A stretch of DNA of 64,000 bases from Muribaculaceae bacterium. GTDB lineage: Bacteria; Bacteroidota; Bacteroidia; Bacteroidales; Muribaculaceae. The translations under genes and the position numbers were made by a program. Location: assembly GCA_016292745.1 (NCBI GenBank), contig JAEDFO010000004.1:1-64000 (forward strand). Reading direction: 5' to 3'. Below the pieces are notes generated by a model. It saw only the letters and a program-made list of their open reading frames with translations, did not search any database and was not told where the DNA came from. Below are positions 16,230 to 25,166 of the stretch, in pieces (within the stretch, counting starts at the first letter, position 1; each line of letters opens with the position of its first letter).

Positions 16230-16300
16230 CCGCGCATTTTCAATTGCACTAACAACAAAACTGAAATTAACATAACAAAGTAATAAAAAAACAGACAATT

Positions 16301-17629
16301 ATGGCAAACTCTAATGTAAAGCCCGCAGAAGGCAAATTAGGTGTATTAGTAGTAGGTCTTGGTGCAGTAAGCACCACATTCATGACAGGTGTACTTATGG
16401 TACGCAAAGGCTTGGCCAAACCAGTGGGTTCAATGACCCAATACGATAAGATTCGCATTGGCAAAGGCGCCGACAAGAAATACTTGCACTACAACGAAAT
16501 CGTATCGATGCCAACACTCAACGACATCGTGTTCGGTGCATGGGACGTATATCCTGCCAACGCTTACGAATCAGCAATCAACGCTGAAGTACTCAAGGAA
16601 AAAGATATCGAACCAGTTAAGGACGAACTCGTAAAGATTGTTCCTATGAAGGCTGCTTTCGACAAGAACTATGCAAAGCGTCTTGATGGCAACAACGTAA
16701 AGGACTGCAAAGACCGTTGGGATATGGTTGAGCAAATCCGCGAAGACATCCGCAAGTTCAAAGCCGAGACAGGCGCTGCCCGTCTGGTAGTTCTTTGGGC
16801 TGCATCAACCGAAATCTACGTTCCAGTTGACGAAAAGATCCACTATCATCTGGCCGACTTGGAAGCCGCTATGAAGGCTGACGACCGCGAGCACATCGCT
16901 CCTTCTATGTGCTATGCTTACGCTGCTCTTAAGGAAGGTGCTCCTTTCATCATGGGTGCTCCTAACACTACAGTTGACATCCCGGCTATGTGGGAACTCG
17001 CAGAAGAAACCAAGTTGCCTATTGCAGGTAAGGACTTCAAGACTGGCCAAACACTCGTTAAGAGCGGTTTCTCTCCAATCCTCGGCACTCGTTGCCTCGG
17101 CTTGAGCGGTTGGTTCTCTACCAACATCCTCGGTAACCGCGACGGTCTCGTGCTCGACGAACCAGCTAACTTCCACACAAAGGAAGTATCGAAGCTCTCT
17201 ACTCTCGAAACTATCCTCAAGCCAGACGTTCAACCCGACCTCTATGGACACGGCAACGACGAAGACACCCAATACTACCACAAAGTCCGCATCAACTACT
17301 ACCCACCACGCAACGACAACAAGGAAGGTTGGGACAACATCGATATCTTCGGCTGGATGGGCTATCCTATGCAGATTAAGATTAACTTCCTCTGCCGCGA
17401 CTCTATCCTCGCTGCTCCTCTCTGCCTCGACCTCGTTCTGTTGAGCGACCTTGCTCACCGTGCTGGCCGATATGGCATCCAGAGATTCCTCAGCTTCTTC
17501 CTCAAAGCTCCTATGCACGACTATACTCAGGGCGAAGAAGCAGTTAACCACCTCTATCAGCAGTACACCATGCTCAAGAACGCTCTCCGCGAAATGGGCG
17601 GTTACGAAGCCGACGAGGAAATCGACTAA
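16301..17629 (+). CDS. ino1: myo-Inositol-phosphate synthase
   Basis: The 442-residue protein is an inositol-3-phosphate synthase (MIPS/Ino1), converting glucose 6-phosphate to myo-inositol 3-phosphate with NAD. Visible landmarks are the Rossmann start GVLVVGLGAVSTT, WDVYPANAYESAI, GKDFKTGQTLVKSG around the catalytic lysine region, LGLSGWFSTNILGNRDG, and the C-terminal DSILAAPLCLDLV. It is shorter than the eukaryotic enzyme, in line with bacterial forms. It has its own promoter and two downstream hairpins. Its codons look richer in GCT, TCT and CGT than those of the upstream genes, suggesting stronger expression. Confidence 0.93.
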   Translation: MANSNVKPAEGKLGVLVVGLGAVSTTFMTGVLMVRKGLAKPVGSMTQYDKIRIGKGADKKYLHYNEIVSMPTLNDIVFGAWDVYPANAYESAINAEVLKEKDIEPVKDELVKIVPMKAAFDKNYAKRLDGNNVKDCKDRWDMVEQIREDIRKFKAETGAARLVVLWAASTEIYVPVDEKIHYHLADLEAAMKADDREHIAPSMCYAYAALKEGAPFIMGAPNTTVDIPAMWELAEETKLPIAGKDFKTGQTLVKSGFSPILGTRCLGLSGWFSTNILGNRDGLVLDEPANFHTKEVSKLSTLETILKPDVQPDLYGHGNDEDTQYYHKVRINYYPPRNDNKEGWDNIDIFGWMGYPMQIKINFLCRDSILAAPLCLDLVLLSDLAHRAGRYGIQRFLSFFLKAPMHDYTQGEEAVNHLYQQYTMLKNALREMGGYEADEEID

Positions 17630-17651
17630 TCACGACATTATCATCAACTCA

Positions 17652-17694
17652 AACGCACCATTGGGTCCAGCCCGATGGTGCGTTATACTTTTAT
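17652..17694 (+). terminator. Intrinsic terminator after inositol phosphate synthase
   Basis: AACGCACCAT (17652-17661) and ATGGTGCGTT (17675-17684) form a 10-bp stem with a 13-nt loop, followed by ATACTTTTATA. Confidence 0.75.
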
Positions 17695-17704
17695 AAACAA
17701 GGCC

Positions 17705-17755
17705 GAGGCGCATCAAAGCAGATTTTGCCATGATGCGCCTCGATTATTTTTTCTT
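17705..17755. terminator. Second hairpin between the convergent ino1 and kdsA genes
   Basis: GAGGCGCATCA (17705-17715) and TGATGCGCCTC (17731-17741) form an 11-bp stem. On the plus strand GATTATTTTTTCTT follows. It can stop plus-strand read-through and, less clearly (GGCCTTGTTTAT on the other side), terminate the kdsA transcript. Confidence 0.7.
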
Positions 17756-17764
17756 AGCGTGAGG

Positions 17765-18595
17765 TCAATCAAGCAGATTCACGGCCTGACGCAGTGCCGT
17801 TAGGCGTCGGAGCAAGCCTTCCATCTTTTCAAGCGGAAGCATGTTAGCCCCGTCCGACTTGGCTACCGACGGATTCTGGTGCGTTTCCATAAACAAACCG
17901 TCCACACCAGCCGCTATGCCGGCACGCGCTATGGTTTCAATGAGTTCTGGCATACCGCCAGTTACACCCTTTTCCTGATTAGGCTGCTGCAACGAATGGG
18001 TGGCATCAAGGATTACCGGACACCCGAATTGTTTCATCTGTGGTATTCCACGATAGTCAACCACAAGGTCGTAGTATCCGAAAGTGGTTCCGCGCTCGGT
18101 AACGGCAACCATATCGTTGCCGGCATCGCGCACTTTCTGTACGGCAAACTGCATAGCTCCAGGCGACAGGAACTGGCCTTTCTTGATATTCACCATCTTT
18201 CCTGTACGCGCTGCAGCCACCAACAAATCGGTCTGCCGGCATAAGAATGCCGGAATCTGCAGAATATCGACATATTCAGCAGCCATCGCTGCATCCTCTA
18301 CGCAATGGATGTCGGTTACAACCGGAATGTTGAAAGTACTGCGCACCTTTGCCAGGATTTCGAGCGCCTTGATATCACCAATTCCAGTAAACGAATCGAT
18401 GCGCGAACGATTGGCTTTCTTGAAACTTCCCTTGAATACATAAGGGATGTCGAGATGCCGGGCAATGTCCGACACCTTTTCGGCAATGTCCATTGCCATA
18501 TCCTCGCCTTCAATTACGCATGGGCCGGCAAGCAGGAAAAAGTTGCCGGTAGCCGACGAGGCGAGATATTCGGTAATTTTCTGATTATTGTTCAT
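17765..18595 (-). CDS. kdsA: 3-Deoxy-D-manno-octulosonate 8-phosphate synthase
   Basis: The 276-residue enzyme condenses phosphoenolpyruvate and arabinose 5-phosphate to Kdo 8-phosphate, the first committed step of the lipopolysaccharide inner core. Evidence is the barrel motif LLAGPCVIEGEDMAM, FKGSFKKANRSR (substrate loop), VVTDIHC, LSPGAMQFAV, the RGTTFGYYDLVVDYRG segment and ATHSLQQPNQ. Length and motifs are complete. It is the last gene of a minus-strand run and overlaps rsmE by 11 nt. Confidence 0.96.
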   Translation of the reverse strand: MNNNQKITEYLASSATGNFFLLAGPCVIEGEDMAMDIAEKVSDIARHLDIPYVFKGSFKKANRSRIDSFTGIGDIKALEILAKVRSTFNIPVVTDIHCVEDAAMAAEYVDILQIPAFLCRQTDLLVAAARTGKMVNIKKGQFLSPGAMQFAVQKVRDAGNDMVAVTERGTTFGYYDLVVDYRGIPQMKQFGCPVILDATHSLQQPNQEKGVTGGMPELIETIARAGIAAGVDGLFMETHQNPSVAKSDGANMLPLEKMEGLLRRLTALRQAVNLLD

Positions 18596-19298
18596 GTTGT
18601 TGATTTATTACGTGTATAGCATTGCAGGCAAACACTGCTGCCGACTCGGTACGGAAGCGGCTCTCGCCAAGGGTTACAGGCACAAAACCGCGTGCAATTG
18701 CATGTTCCACCTCCTGCTGGCTGAAATCTCCCTCAGGACCGATGAGAATCAACACATTGCGTCCCGGCCGATATTCGCGCACAAGAGTTTTCCGTTCAAT
18801 GTTGCGGTCGCAATAGGCTATGAACTTGTCGCCATCGAATGGAGCATCGAGCACACTGCTGATTGGTGTCATCTCGTCGAGCTGTGGCAACGTAGCCTTT
18901 AGCGATTGCTTCATGGCCGATACCAGAATCTTGCCAATCCGTTCGGTCTTGAGTTCCTTGCGCTCTGAAAATCGGCAACAGATGGGAATTATGCGGTCAA
19001 CACCAGCTTCGGTGCATTTTTCGGCCATCCATTCAATGCGGTCAAGATTCTTGGTGGGAGCAATTGCAATGGTGATGCTGCAATGCCAATGAGTAGGTTG
19101 TTCAATAGCCTCGACAATTTCCACCTTGCAATGTTTCTGGTGAGCCATCGCTATGCGGCAACGATACCGCATTCCACAGCCGTCAACTACATCGATTTCA
19201 TCGCCTTCACTGAGGCGCAACACGCGCACTGCATGCTGCGATTCTTCGGGCGAGAGCGTTAGCGAAGTGGCTATATCGGGCGAATAGAACTGATGCAT
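18585..19298 (-). CDS. rsmE: 16S rRNA (uracil-1498-N3)-methyltransferase
   Basis: The 237-residue protein has an N-terminal PUA-like domain (about 1-70, HAVRVLRLSEGDEID) and a SPOUT methyltransferase domain. The SPOUT domain has APTKNLDRIEWMAEKCTEAG, the cofactor loop LIGPEGDFS, and the knot motif LGESRFRTESAAVFA. It methylates U1498 of 16S rRNA. The end overlaps kdsA and the start follows the permease gene by 19 nt, so co-transcription is likely. Confidence 0.95.
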   Translation of the reverse strand: MHQFYSPDIATSLTLSPEESQHAVRVLRLSEGDEIDVVDGCGMRYRCRIAMAHQKHCKVEIVEAIEQPTHWHCSITIAIAPTKNLDRIEWMAEKCTEAGVDRIIPICCRFSERKELKTERIGKILVSAMKQSLKATLPQLDEMTPISSVLDAPFDGDKFIAYCDRNIERKTLVREYRPGRNVLILIGPEGDFSQQEVEHAIARGFVPVTLGESRFRTESAAVFACNAIHVINQQHEQ

Positions 19299-19317
19299 AA
19301 TAGTGCAATGTTGTTAT

Positions 19318-20622
19318 TTATGCTGCGGCCTTTTTATCCTTGAACACTATGGCAAACATCACAGCCACCACCAAGGCATATCCGGCAAATATGAACCATG
19401 CGCTCTGCCAGTCGCCCACCAGATATCCGGCTTCGTTCCATGTGCAATAATGATTGATTATCTCACCGGCAAGCAGTGTTCCCACAGTTGCACCCAAGCC
19501 GTTTGTCATAAGCATAAACAGTCCTTGAGCCGAAGCACGAACCTGAGGGTCGCATTCCTTGTCGACGAACAGGCCACCCGAGACGTTGAAGAAGTCGAAG
19601 GCAACGCCATATACAATGCACGAAAGGATAAACAGTGTCACACCAGGGAATGCAGGGTCGCCCAAACCGAAGAATCCGAAACGGCCCACCCAAGCAAACA
19701 TTGCTATAAGCATTACCACCTTTATGCCAAACCGTTTCAGGAAAAACGGAATAAGCAATATGCACAATGCCTCGGCAATCTGCGACAGCGACACCAACAT
19801 GGTGGCATTGTTGGCAGCAAACGAGTCGGCATACTCGGCCATTCCCTTGAAGCTGGTGATGAACGGTGTGGCATAGCCATTGGTTACCTGAAGCGACATG
19901 CCCAACAATGCCGAGAACAGAAAGAACAGAGCCATGCGGCGGTCCTTGAACAGGCGGAAAGCATTCAGTCCAAGCGTCTCGCCGAGCGATTTACCCTCGC
20001 TCTTCACAAGCTTACAATGTGGCAATGTGAAACAGTAGGCAAACAATACCAAGCTAAGCACACCCGATACCAGGAACTGCATATAAGTGTACTGGAATTT
20101 ACCGGCACTTTCGGCAAGTGTGAAAGTGAAGCCAGAATCGCCTACTGTGGCACAGTTGACAAACCACATTGTGGCAATGAAGCCAACCGTACCAAACACA
20201 CGTATCGGCGGGAAATCCTTCACCGTATCCAGGCCATTGCTCTTCAAAATGGTGAACGCAGCCGTGTTCGACAGAGCCAAGGTAGGCATATAGAAGGCCA
20301 CGCTTATGGTGTAGATGGTGATGAACAATGTCTTGTCGGGCATTTCAGAACCCATACCGAGATAGAACAGCCCAATCATTGCCATACCTGCAACAGCGTG
20401 GCATATACCAAGCAAACGTTGTGGTTGAATGAGACGGTCGGCAATAATTCCCATTATTGTGGGCATGAATATCGACACAATTCCCTGGATGGCATAAAAC
20501 CATGCTATCTCAGCGCCCATGCCTGCCTTCCCCAGATAGTTGCCCATACAAGTGAGGTATGCACCCCATACGGCAAACTCCAGGAAGTTCATCACTATGA
20601 GCCTTAATTTCAGATGTTTCAT
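19318..20622 (-). CDS. Nucleoside permease, NupG/NHS-type MFS transporter
   Basis: The 434-residue protein has about 12 hydrophobic segments and begins with LRLIVMNFLEFAVWGAYLTC, typical of the nucleoside:H+ symporter family (NupG, XapB). Further matches are the KDFPPIRVFGTVGFIA region and FVDKECDPQVRASAQGLFML. It probably imports nucleosides by proton symport in the inner membrane. It lies between the DUF151 gene (21-nt gap) and rsmE. Confidence 0.85.
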   Translation of the reverse strand: MKHLKLRLIVMNFLEFAVWGAYLTCMGNYLGKAGMGAEIAWFYAIQGIVSIFMPTIMGIIADRLIQPQRLLGICHAVAGMAMIGLFYLGMGSEMPDKTLFITIYTISVAFYMPTLALSNTAAFTILKSNGLDTVKDFPPIRVFGTVGFIATMWFVNCATVGDSGFTFTLAESAGKFQYTYMQFLVSGVLSLVLFAYCFTLPHCKLVKSEGKSLGETLGLNAFRLFKDRRMALFFLFSALLGMSLQVTNGYATPFITSFKGMAEYADSFAANNATMLVSLSQIAEALCILLIPFFLKRFGIKVVMLIAMFAWVGRFGFFGLGDPAFPGVTLFILSCIVYGVAFDFFNVSGGLFVDKECDPQVRASAQGLFMLMTNGLGATVGTLLAGEIINHYCTWNEAGYLVGDWQSAWFIFAGYALVVAVMFAIVFKDKKAAA

Positions 20623-20643
20623 AACACGTTATATTGATTTAAG

Positions 20644-21258
20644 TTAACAATCATGCTTTTCGCTCTTGCGGCTCTCGATAATTGACTTTATCTGTGCCGC
20701 CATTTCATATTGCTCAGCATCGGAAAACTTGAGCATGATTTTCTCAAGTTCCGAGGTTGTCATTGTGCTATAATCAAGTTTTTGAGAGTCGTTCTCTTCG
20801 CGTGATTCTTCTGATACTACCCGGCTACGGTGTGGCCGCATACTGTCGCCATCAACCTCGAAGCCTGTGGCCTCAAGCACCTCTGTCGTGGTGTAGATGG
20901 GGCATCCGGCGCGCAATGCAAATGCCACCGCGTCGGACGTGCGCGAATCGATGGCGATATGCCGGTCGTCCTGCGTAATATGCAGCTCGCTGTAGAATAT
21001 GCCGTCGGCAAACTTGTAGATAAACACCTCGTCGAGCGTAATGCCGAAAGCCGTAAGAGTGCTGCAGTATATGTCGTGGGTAAGAGGGCGCTGGGGTTCT
21101 ACCTTCTTCATGTGCACGGCAATGCTCTGTGCCTCAGCCACACCTATCACTATGGGTATACGGAACAGTTCCGTTTCGTCGGTGAGCAACAGAACGTATG
21201 CGCCTTCCTTCACCTGATTATATGTGATTCCATACACTTTAAGTTCCACTCTATCCAT
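20644..21258 (-). CDS. Bifunctional-nuclease (DUF151) domain protein with UVR motif
   Basis: Residues 1 to about 130 form a DUF151/BFN domain (VLLLTDETELFRIPIVIGVAEAQS, RPLTHDIYCSTL, IDSRTSDAVAFALRAGCPIY). The C-terminal part is a charged linker followed by a UvrB/UvrC-type helical hairpin (LEKIMLKFSDAEQYEMAAQI). This two-part architecture is usual in Bacteroidota homologues. Plant and some bacterial members show nuclease activity; the cellular role is unclear. It starts 9 nt after mnmA ends. Confidence 0.88.
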   Translation of the reverse strand: MDRVELKVYGITYNQVKEGAYVLLLTDETELFRIPIVIGVAEAQSIAVHMKKVEPQRPLTHDIYCSTLTAFGITLDEVFIYKFADGIFYSELHITQDDRHIAIDSRTSDAVAFALRAGCPIYTTTEVLEATGFEVDGDSMRPHRSRVVSEESREENDSQKLDYSTMTTSELEKIMLKFSDAEQYEMAAQIKSIIESRKSEKHDC

Positions 21259-21267
21259 AAAGCTGTG

Positions 21268-22344
21268 TCAATCGATTCTCTGTCCGGTTATCACTCCGCT
21301 GCCATAGCAAAGATGCGAATTGGCATCGTAAATAACGGCAAATTGTCCGGGTGCAATTCCTTGCACCTTCCGTTCCGATTCAATATAATATTCTCTTCCG
21401 CCAAGCGGGTGCAGGCGAGCCTTCAGGAATTCGGGCATATGCCGGTTCTTGAATGTGATGTCAACCGGACCATCCATCCCTTCCCATGGATTTCCCGAGA
21501 TGAAGTGCATCTCGTCAAGGTGGATAATCTTGCCATACTGCTTGTCGGTATCGTAACCGTTGCTCACATACACCACATTATCAACAACGTTTTTCTTAAC
21601 CACATACCAAGGGCCACCGCTCAAGCCAAGGCCTTTTCGCTGGCCGATGGTGTGAAACCAGAAGCCACGGTGCTCGCCTATCTTCTTTCCGGTTTCTATT
21701 TCTATGATGTTGCCCTTCTTTTCGCCCAGATGGCGGCGGATAAAGTCGTTATAGTTTATCTTACCAAGGAAACATATTCCCTGGCTGTCCTTGCGATAGG
21801 CATTCGGCAGCTTAGCATCGATTGCCATCTGGCGCACAACGCTCTTAGGCATGTCGCCAAGCGGGAATATCAGATGCTTGAGTTGGGGATATGTAATCTG
21901 TGCAAGGAAGTCGGTCTGGTCCTTCACAGGGTCGACTGCAGTGGCCAGATATTTTGTGTTGCCGATGAAGTCGGTAGAGGCATAATGGCCAGTGGCGGTA
22001 AGGTCGAAATCCTTGCCCCAGCGTTGCTCGAAATATCCGAACTTAATCATTTTGTTGCACATCATGTCGGGATTGGGAGTAAGACCCTGACGCACGGTGC
22101 GCAAGGCATACTCCATCACATTATCCCAATATTCCTGATGCAACGACACCACATCGAGCGGCAATCCATACTTTCGGGCAATACACTGGCACATTTCGAT
22201 GTCTTCCTCGGCCGAACAGTCGCCTTCGTCGGTATCAAGGCCTATACGGATATAGAAAAGATGTATATCCTTCCCTTCTTCAACCAACTTGTGCACCACT
22301 ACGGCACTGTCGACGCCACCAGAAATAAGAACTGCTATACTCAT
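21268..22344 (-). CDS. mnmA: tRNA-specific 2-thiouridylase
   Basis: The 358-residue enzyme thiolates U34 of Lys, Glu and Gln tRNAs. It has the PP-loop SGGVDS at the N-terminus, the first catalytic Cys in TPNPDMMCNKMIKFG and the second in DSQGICFLGKI. HTIGQRKGL follows, with a C-terminal beta-barrel domain. All catalytic residues are present. Bacteroidota often carry more than one MnmA paralogue, so another copy may exist outside the window. It is 6 nt downstream of the DoxX-type gene. Confidence 0.93.
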   Translation of the reverse strand: MSIAVLISGGVDSAVVVHKLVEEGKDIHLFYIRIGLDTDEGDCSAEEDIEMCQCIARKYGLPLDVVSLHQEYWDNVMEYALRTVRQGLTPNPDMMCNKMIKFGYFEQRWGKDFDLTATGHYASTDFIGNTKYLATAVDPVKDQTDFLAQITYPQLKHLIFPLGDMPKSVVRQMAIDAKLPNAYRKDSQGICFLGKINYNDFIRRHLGEKKGNIIEIETGKKIGEHRGFWFHTIGQRKGLGLSGGPWYVVKKNVVDNVVYVSNGYDTDKQYGKIIHLDEMHFISGNPWEGMDGPVDITFKNRHMPEFLKARLHPLGGREYYIESERKVQGIAPGQFAVIYDANSHLCYGSGVITGQRID

Positions 22345-22350
22345 ATGGCA

Positions 22351-22854
22351 TCAAGCTTTTTTCAATATCTCGTCGTCGGCCTGCGAGTTCTGGTCGCGGC
22401 TGATAAGATGCACCGATATAACATAGTCGAGCGACACCTTGCCCGGACCAGCCAAAATGATGAATACAAACACTCCGAGGAACATAATGGGCAGATACAC
22501 AGGATGCATTGCGCCAAGGTCGGCAATGTCGGAAACGTTTGCCATACTGAGCATCCTATTTACTGCTACCCCCATTGGCACCATTGCCGGCAGACAGGAA
22601 AAACGGGTGAAGAGGCCCACCATTATCAGAAGCGAGCACACTATTTCAATGCCAATCATCACAGCAAGTGCCGTATGGCCATCGATGCCCATTACATCAG
22701 GAAACGACTGCGAAATAGCGCTGTAGCTCAGCATCTGACGCATTCCGAAGCGGAACAGCATCACACCCACAAACAAGCGGATGAATAGCCGCGACAGATT
22801 GGAATACGTGTAGGTAGTTCCATAGAAGAATATAGTCTTGATACACTGTCTCAT
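22351..22854 (-). CDS. DoxX-family membrane protein
   Basis: I choose the ATG at 22854; the frame is open further upstream, but that extension overlaps the DUF5106 gene and looks non-natural. The 167-residue product has four hydrophobic segments with the DoxX-like first helix (LFIRLFVGVMLFRFGMRQML) and a GLFTRFSCLPAM turn. DoxX-like proteins are small inner-membrane subunits linked to redox or thiosulfate metabolism in some organisms; the role here is unknown. Confidence 0.7.
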   Translation of the reverse strand: MRQCIKTIFFYGTTYTYSNLSRLFIRLFVGVMLFRFGMRQMLSYSAISQSFPDVMGIDGHTALAVMIGIEIVCSLLIMVGLFTRFSCLPAMVPMGVAVNRMLSMANVSDIADLGAMHPVYLPIMFLGVFVFIILAGPGKVSLDYVISVHLISRDQNSQADDEILKKA

Positions 22855-22888
22855 ATCAGTAACAGAATAAACTCGTTGTGTAAGTGAA

Positions 22889-23779
22889 TTATGGGTTAAC
22901 CATGTTGAGGATATCCTCAGCACGGACATTCTTGGCAACAATCTTCTTGTCGGCATCAAGGACATAAATGGTTGGCATCTGGCGCAAGTCGAAACGCTCA
23001 TCGGCATCTTCCGATGCTGCCACTATCCATTTGTCGGAATATGTTGAGGCCTCGGCTGCCCACTCCTTGGAATAGGGTCCGGGATATATGCACACCAAAG
23101 CCAACTTTTCACCGTCGATTATGCTGTTGAGTGCCACATTTGTCGACAGGCGAAGGCGGGCAATGTTGCAGTCGTCGCATTCGGGGTCGATAAATGCCAC
23201 AATAATTGTTGCAGCCTTGATATTGTCGATGTTGATTGACTTTCCGTCGACACCTTTCAGCGAAACGCCGGGGAGCTGTGCGCCAATCTGGTTGCCGTTG
23301 ATTTTCATTGCCTGACGCTGATAGCGTTCCTTCTCTGACTTCTTAACCTTTGAAGAGCGAAGGATGGCGTTGATAAACAACATATAGGCCTCATCGCTTT
23401 GCAGAACAGCCTCGTTCGAGTAAAGGGCTTGCTCAGCATTATCGGCAATCATCCAGAAGTTCTGCATATTCGACTGAGCCTTATTCATCAAGTCGCTCAC
23501 CGAGGTATGCACCACATTACGATGTGCATATCTGAAAAAAGTTACATAATCAGAGAAAGCACTCCGAAGCAGTTCTTTGTCGGTGATTTGACGGCCCAGA
23601 TTGCAATTGTCCCAGAAGTGGGTGACGAAAAAATTCGAACGGTTCTCAAGGGTGGATATCGTATCGGGCACTACGGGATATGGGAAGAGTGTTTTTGGTG
23701 TCTGGGACTGTTCCTCCTGCCCTACCATTACCGACACGGCCATCATTACAACTGCAATTGCTGCTATTATACGCTTCAT
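22889..23779 (-). CDS. DUF5106/thioredoxin-like secreted protein
   Basis: The 296-residue protein has a signal peptide (MKRIIAAIAVVMMAVSVMVG) and a helical N-terminal domain of about 150 residues of the DUF5106 type. A thioredoxin-like domain follows, with VAFIDPECDDCNIARL, so the active-site pair is Cys-Asp-Asp-Cys, and a cis-proline loop RQMPTIYVLD. It is likely a periplasmic thiol-disulfide protein. It heads the minus-strand run DUF5106-DoxX-mnmA-DUF151-permease-rsmE-kdsA. Confidence 0.75.
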   Translation of the reverse strand: MKRIIAAIAVVMMAVSVMVGQEEQSQTPKTLFPYPVVPDTISTLENRSNFFVTHFWDNCNLGRQITDKELLRSAFSDYVTFFRYAHRNVVHTSVSDLMNKAQSNMQNFWMIADNAEQALYSNEAVLQSDEAYMLFINAILRSSKVKKSEKERYQRQAMKINGNQIGAQLPGVSLKGVDGKSINIDNIKAATIIVAFIDPECDDCNIARLRLSTNVALNSIIDGEKLALVCIYPGPYSKEWAAEASTYSDKWIVAASEDADERFDLRQMPTIYVLDADKKIVAKNVRAEDILNMVNP

Positions 23780-23895
23780 AAGATTCTGTTTATAGTTATA
23801 AACTTGTGCTGCGCAACATCTGAAATTTCGATTATTACACAGAAAATTTATGCAATATTCGCAAAATTTTGCGACATCTGCAAGCTATTGGCCCT

Positions 23896-25149
23896 CTATT
23901 TCAGATACGGAGAAAGCAGAGCAGCCCATGCAGCATATCCGCAGCCCATCAAATGGAATCCATCGTTGGTAAATTCAGGCTTCAGTTCACCGGTGCTGTC
24001 GGCAAATGTTGCCATGAGGTCGACCCACGCAACGCCATTGCGTCGTGCCAGTTTTTTCAGCTTGCCGTTAAGCGACTTCATTACCTTTGCATTGACGAGT
24101 GTGGCATATTTCTCGTATGCACCATTCACCGGCATCATACCTTGCAGCACTATCTCGGTTTGTGGCGATGCGGCCTTTATGGCATCGATGGCACGAGTCA
24201 TGGCCGACACTATCGAATCGGGCACGAGAGCCATGCGCGAGGCCGCATCGGCATTGGCAACATACGATGGGAGCAACACCACGCGCTTGGGATGGTGATT
24301 TGCCACCGAAGCTGCCAATTTAGGCAAATAGTCTACGGCATCGGAGCCTACAGTGCGGCTCTTAACCACTGCATTCGCCGCGAGTTCGTGCCATTCAGCA
24401 CCGCTCACCAGACTGTTACCCAACAGGACGATGTCGGATGGTTTAATCTGTGACAATGGGGCGGCATCGGCGTCGATATCGAGCCCGACATATCGTGCCA
24501 CCTCACGCCGCCACACCCTATAGCCATCGCTGTTAAGATGAAGTCCGTCGGAAGTGAACGATTTTATAAGCTTACACTCGCGGTCGGCAAATGCCGGAAA
24601 CAGATTCACCCACTGGACGCCATGACGTCGAGCCACCTGCTCGAGCAACACATTTGTTTTGAGCACCTCGGTTTCAGTACCGATAAGGTTGCGATAACGA
24701 TGGAAATCGTTGTTGATAGGCAGCATGCTTTGCAGATACAACGTCGACGATGGTGCGTCGCGGCGAATCGTCGCCACGAGATTCTCCACCGCAGTTGCGA
24801 TGCTGTCGGCAGTCAGATGATGCGAAATGTCGTTGATGCCCACCAACAGGAATATTTTCTGCGGATGACCGTCGGTGACCGGCTTGATGCGGTCGGCAAT
24901 GCCTTGAACCACATCGGAAATTATTCCACGGTTCTTTACCCTAAGGTTATCGCCAAACATCTCGTGCCAACGGCCGCCATTGGTGAGGCTGTTGCCAACA
25001 AACACAATGTCGGAATTGGCTATCGGCATCACCTCGAACAATGAGCTTCGCTGATAGTAATACTCGTTATACTGATATCTCTCCACTTCGGCGCTATGCA
25101 TTGCAATAGCTGTCAACGATGCGAGCACCGCTGCAATCAATCTGTTCAT
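23896..25149 (-). CDS. Tandem SGNH/GDSL esterase, second domain degenerate
   Basis: The 417-residue protein has a signal peptide and two SGNH-hydrolase units. Unit 1 (about 40-225) has VGNSLTNG (nucleophile Ser), VGINDISH (block III Asn) and SDGLHLNSDG (Asp-His). Unit 2 (about 235-417) has LGNSLVSG and NDGFHLMG, but where unit 1 has GIND it reads LPSYVAN, so the oxyanion Asn/Gly block is lost or altered. As the last gene of the peptidoglycan salvage run, 17 nt after murQ, a role in removing O-acetyl groups from muramoyl residues is plausible. No terminator is obvious; the palindrome CGCAAAATTTTGCG lies at 23860-23873. Confidence 0.8.
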   Translation of the reverse strand: MNRLIAAVLASLTAIAMHSAEVERYQYNEYYYQRSSLFEVMPIANSDIVFVGNSLTNGGRWHEMFGDNLRVKNRGIISDVVQGIADRIKPVTDGHPQKIFLLVGINDISHHLTADSIATAVENLVATIRRDAPSSTLYLQSMLPINNDFHRYRNLIGTETEVLKTNVLLEQVARRHGVQWVNLFPAFADRECKLIKSFTSDGLHLNSDGYRVWRREVARYVGLDIDADAAPLSQIKPSDIVLLGNSLVSGAEWHELAANAVVKSRTVGSDAVDYLPKLAASVANHHPKRVVLLPSYVANADAASRMALVPDSIVSAMTRAIDAIKAASPQTEIVLQGMMPVNGAYEKYATLVNAKVMKSLNGKLKKLARRNGVAWVDLMATFADSTGELKPEFTNDGFHLMGCGYAAWAALLSPYLK

Positions 25150-25166
25150 GGTACAAACGATGGGAG

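Noticed and set aside
19303..20607. A 434-codon plus-strand open frame
   Set aside because: It mirrors the nucleoside permease gene almost base for base. The translated product is rich in His, Gln and Cys and shows no membrane or domain pattern, while the minus strand gives a clear MFS protein.
20830..22788. A 652-codon plus-strand open frame
   Set aside because: It is antisense to mnmA, the DUF151 gene and the DoxX gene, all with clear motifs. Its translation is His/Cys/Val-rich with no recognisable domain, as expected from reading biased codons in reverse.
23860..23873. Palindrome CGCAAAATTTTGCG as terminator of the salvage operon
   Set aside because: It has no loop, so it cannot form a normal hairpin, and no T tract follows. 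It could be an operator, but nothing else supports that.
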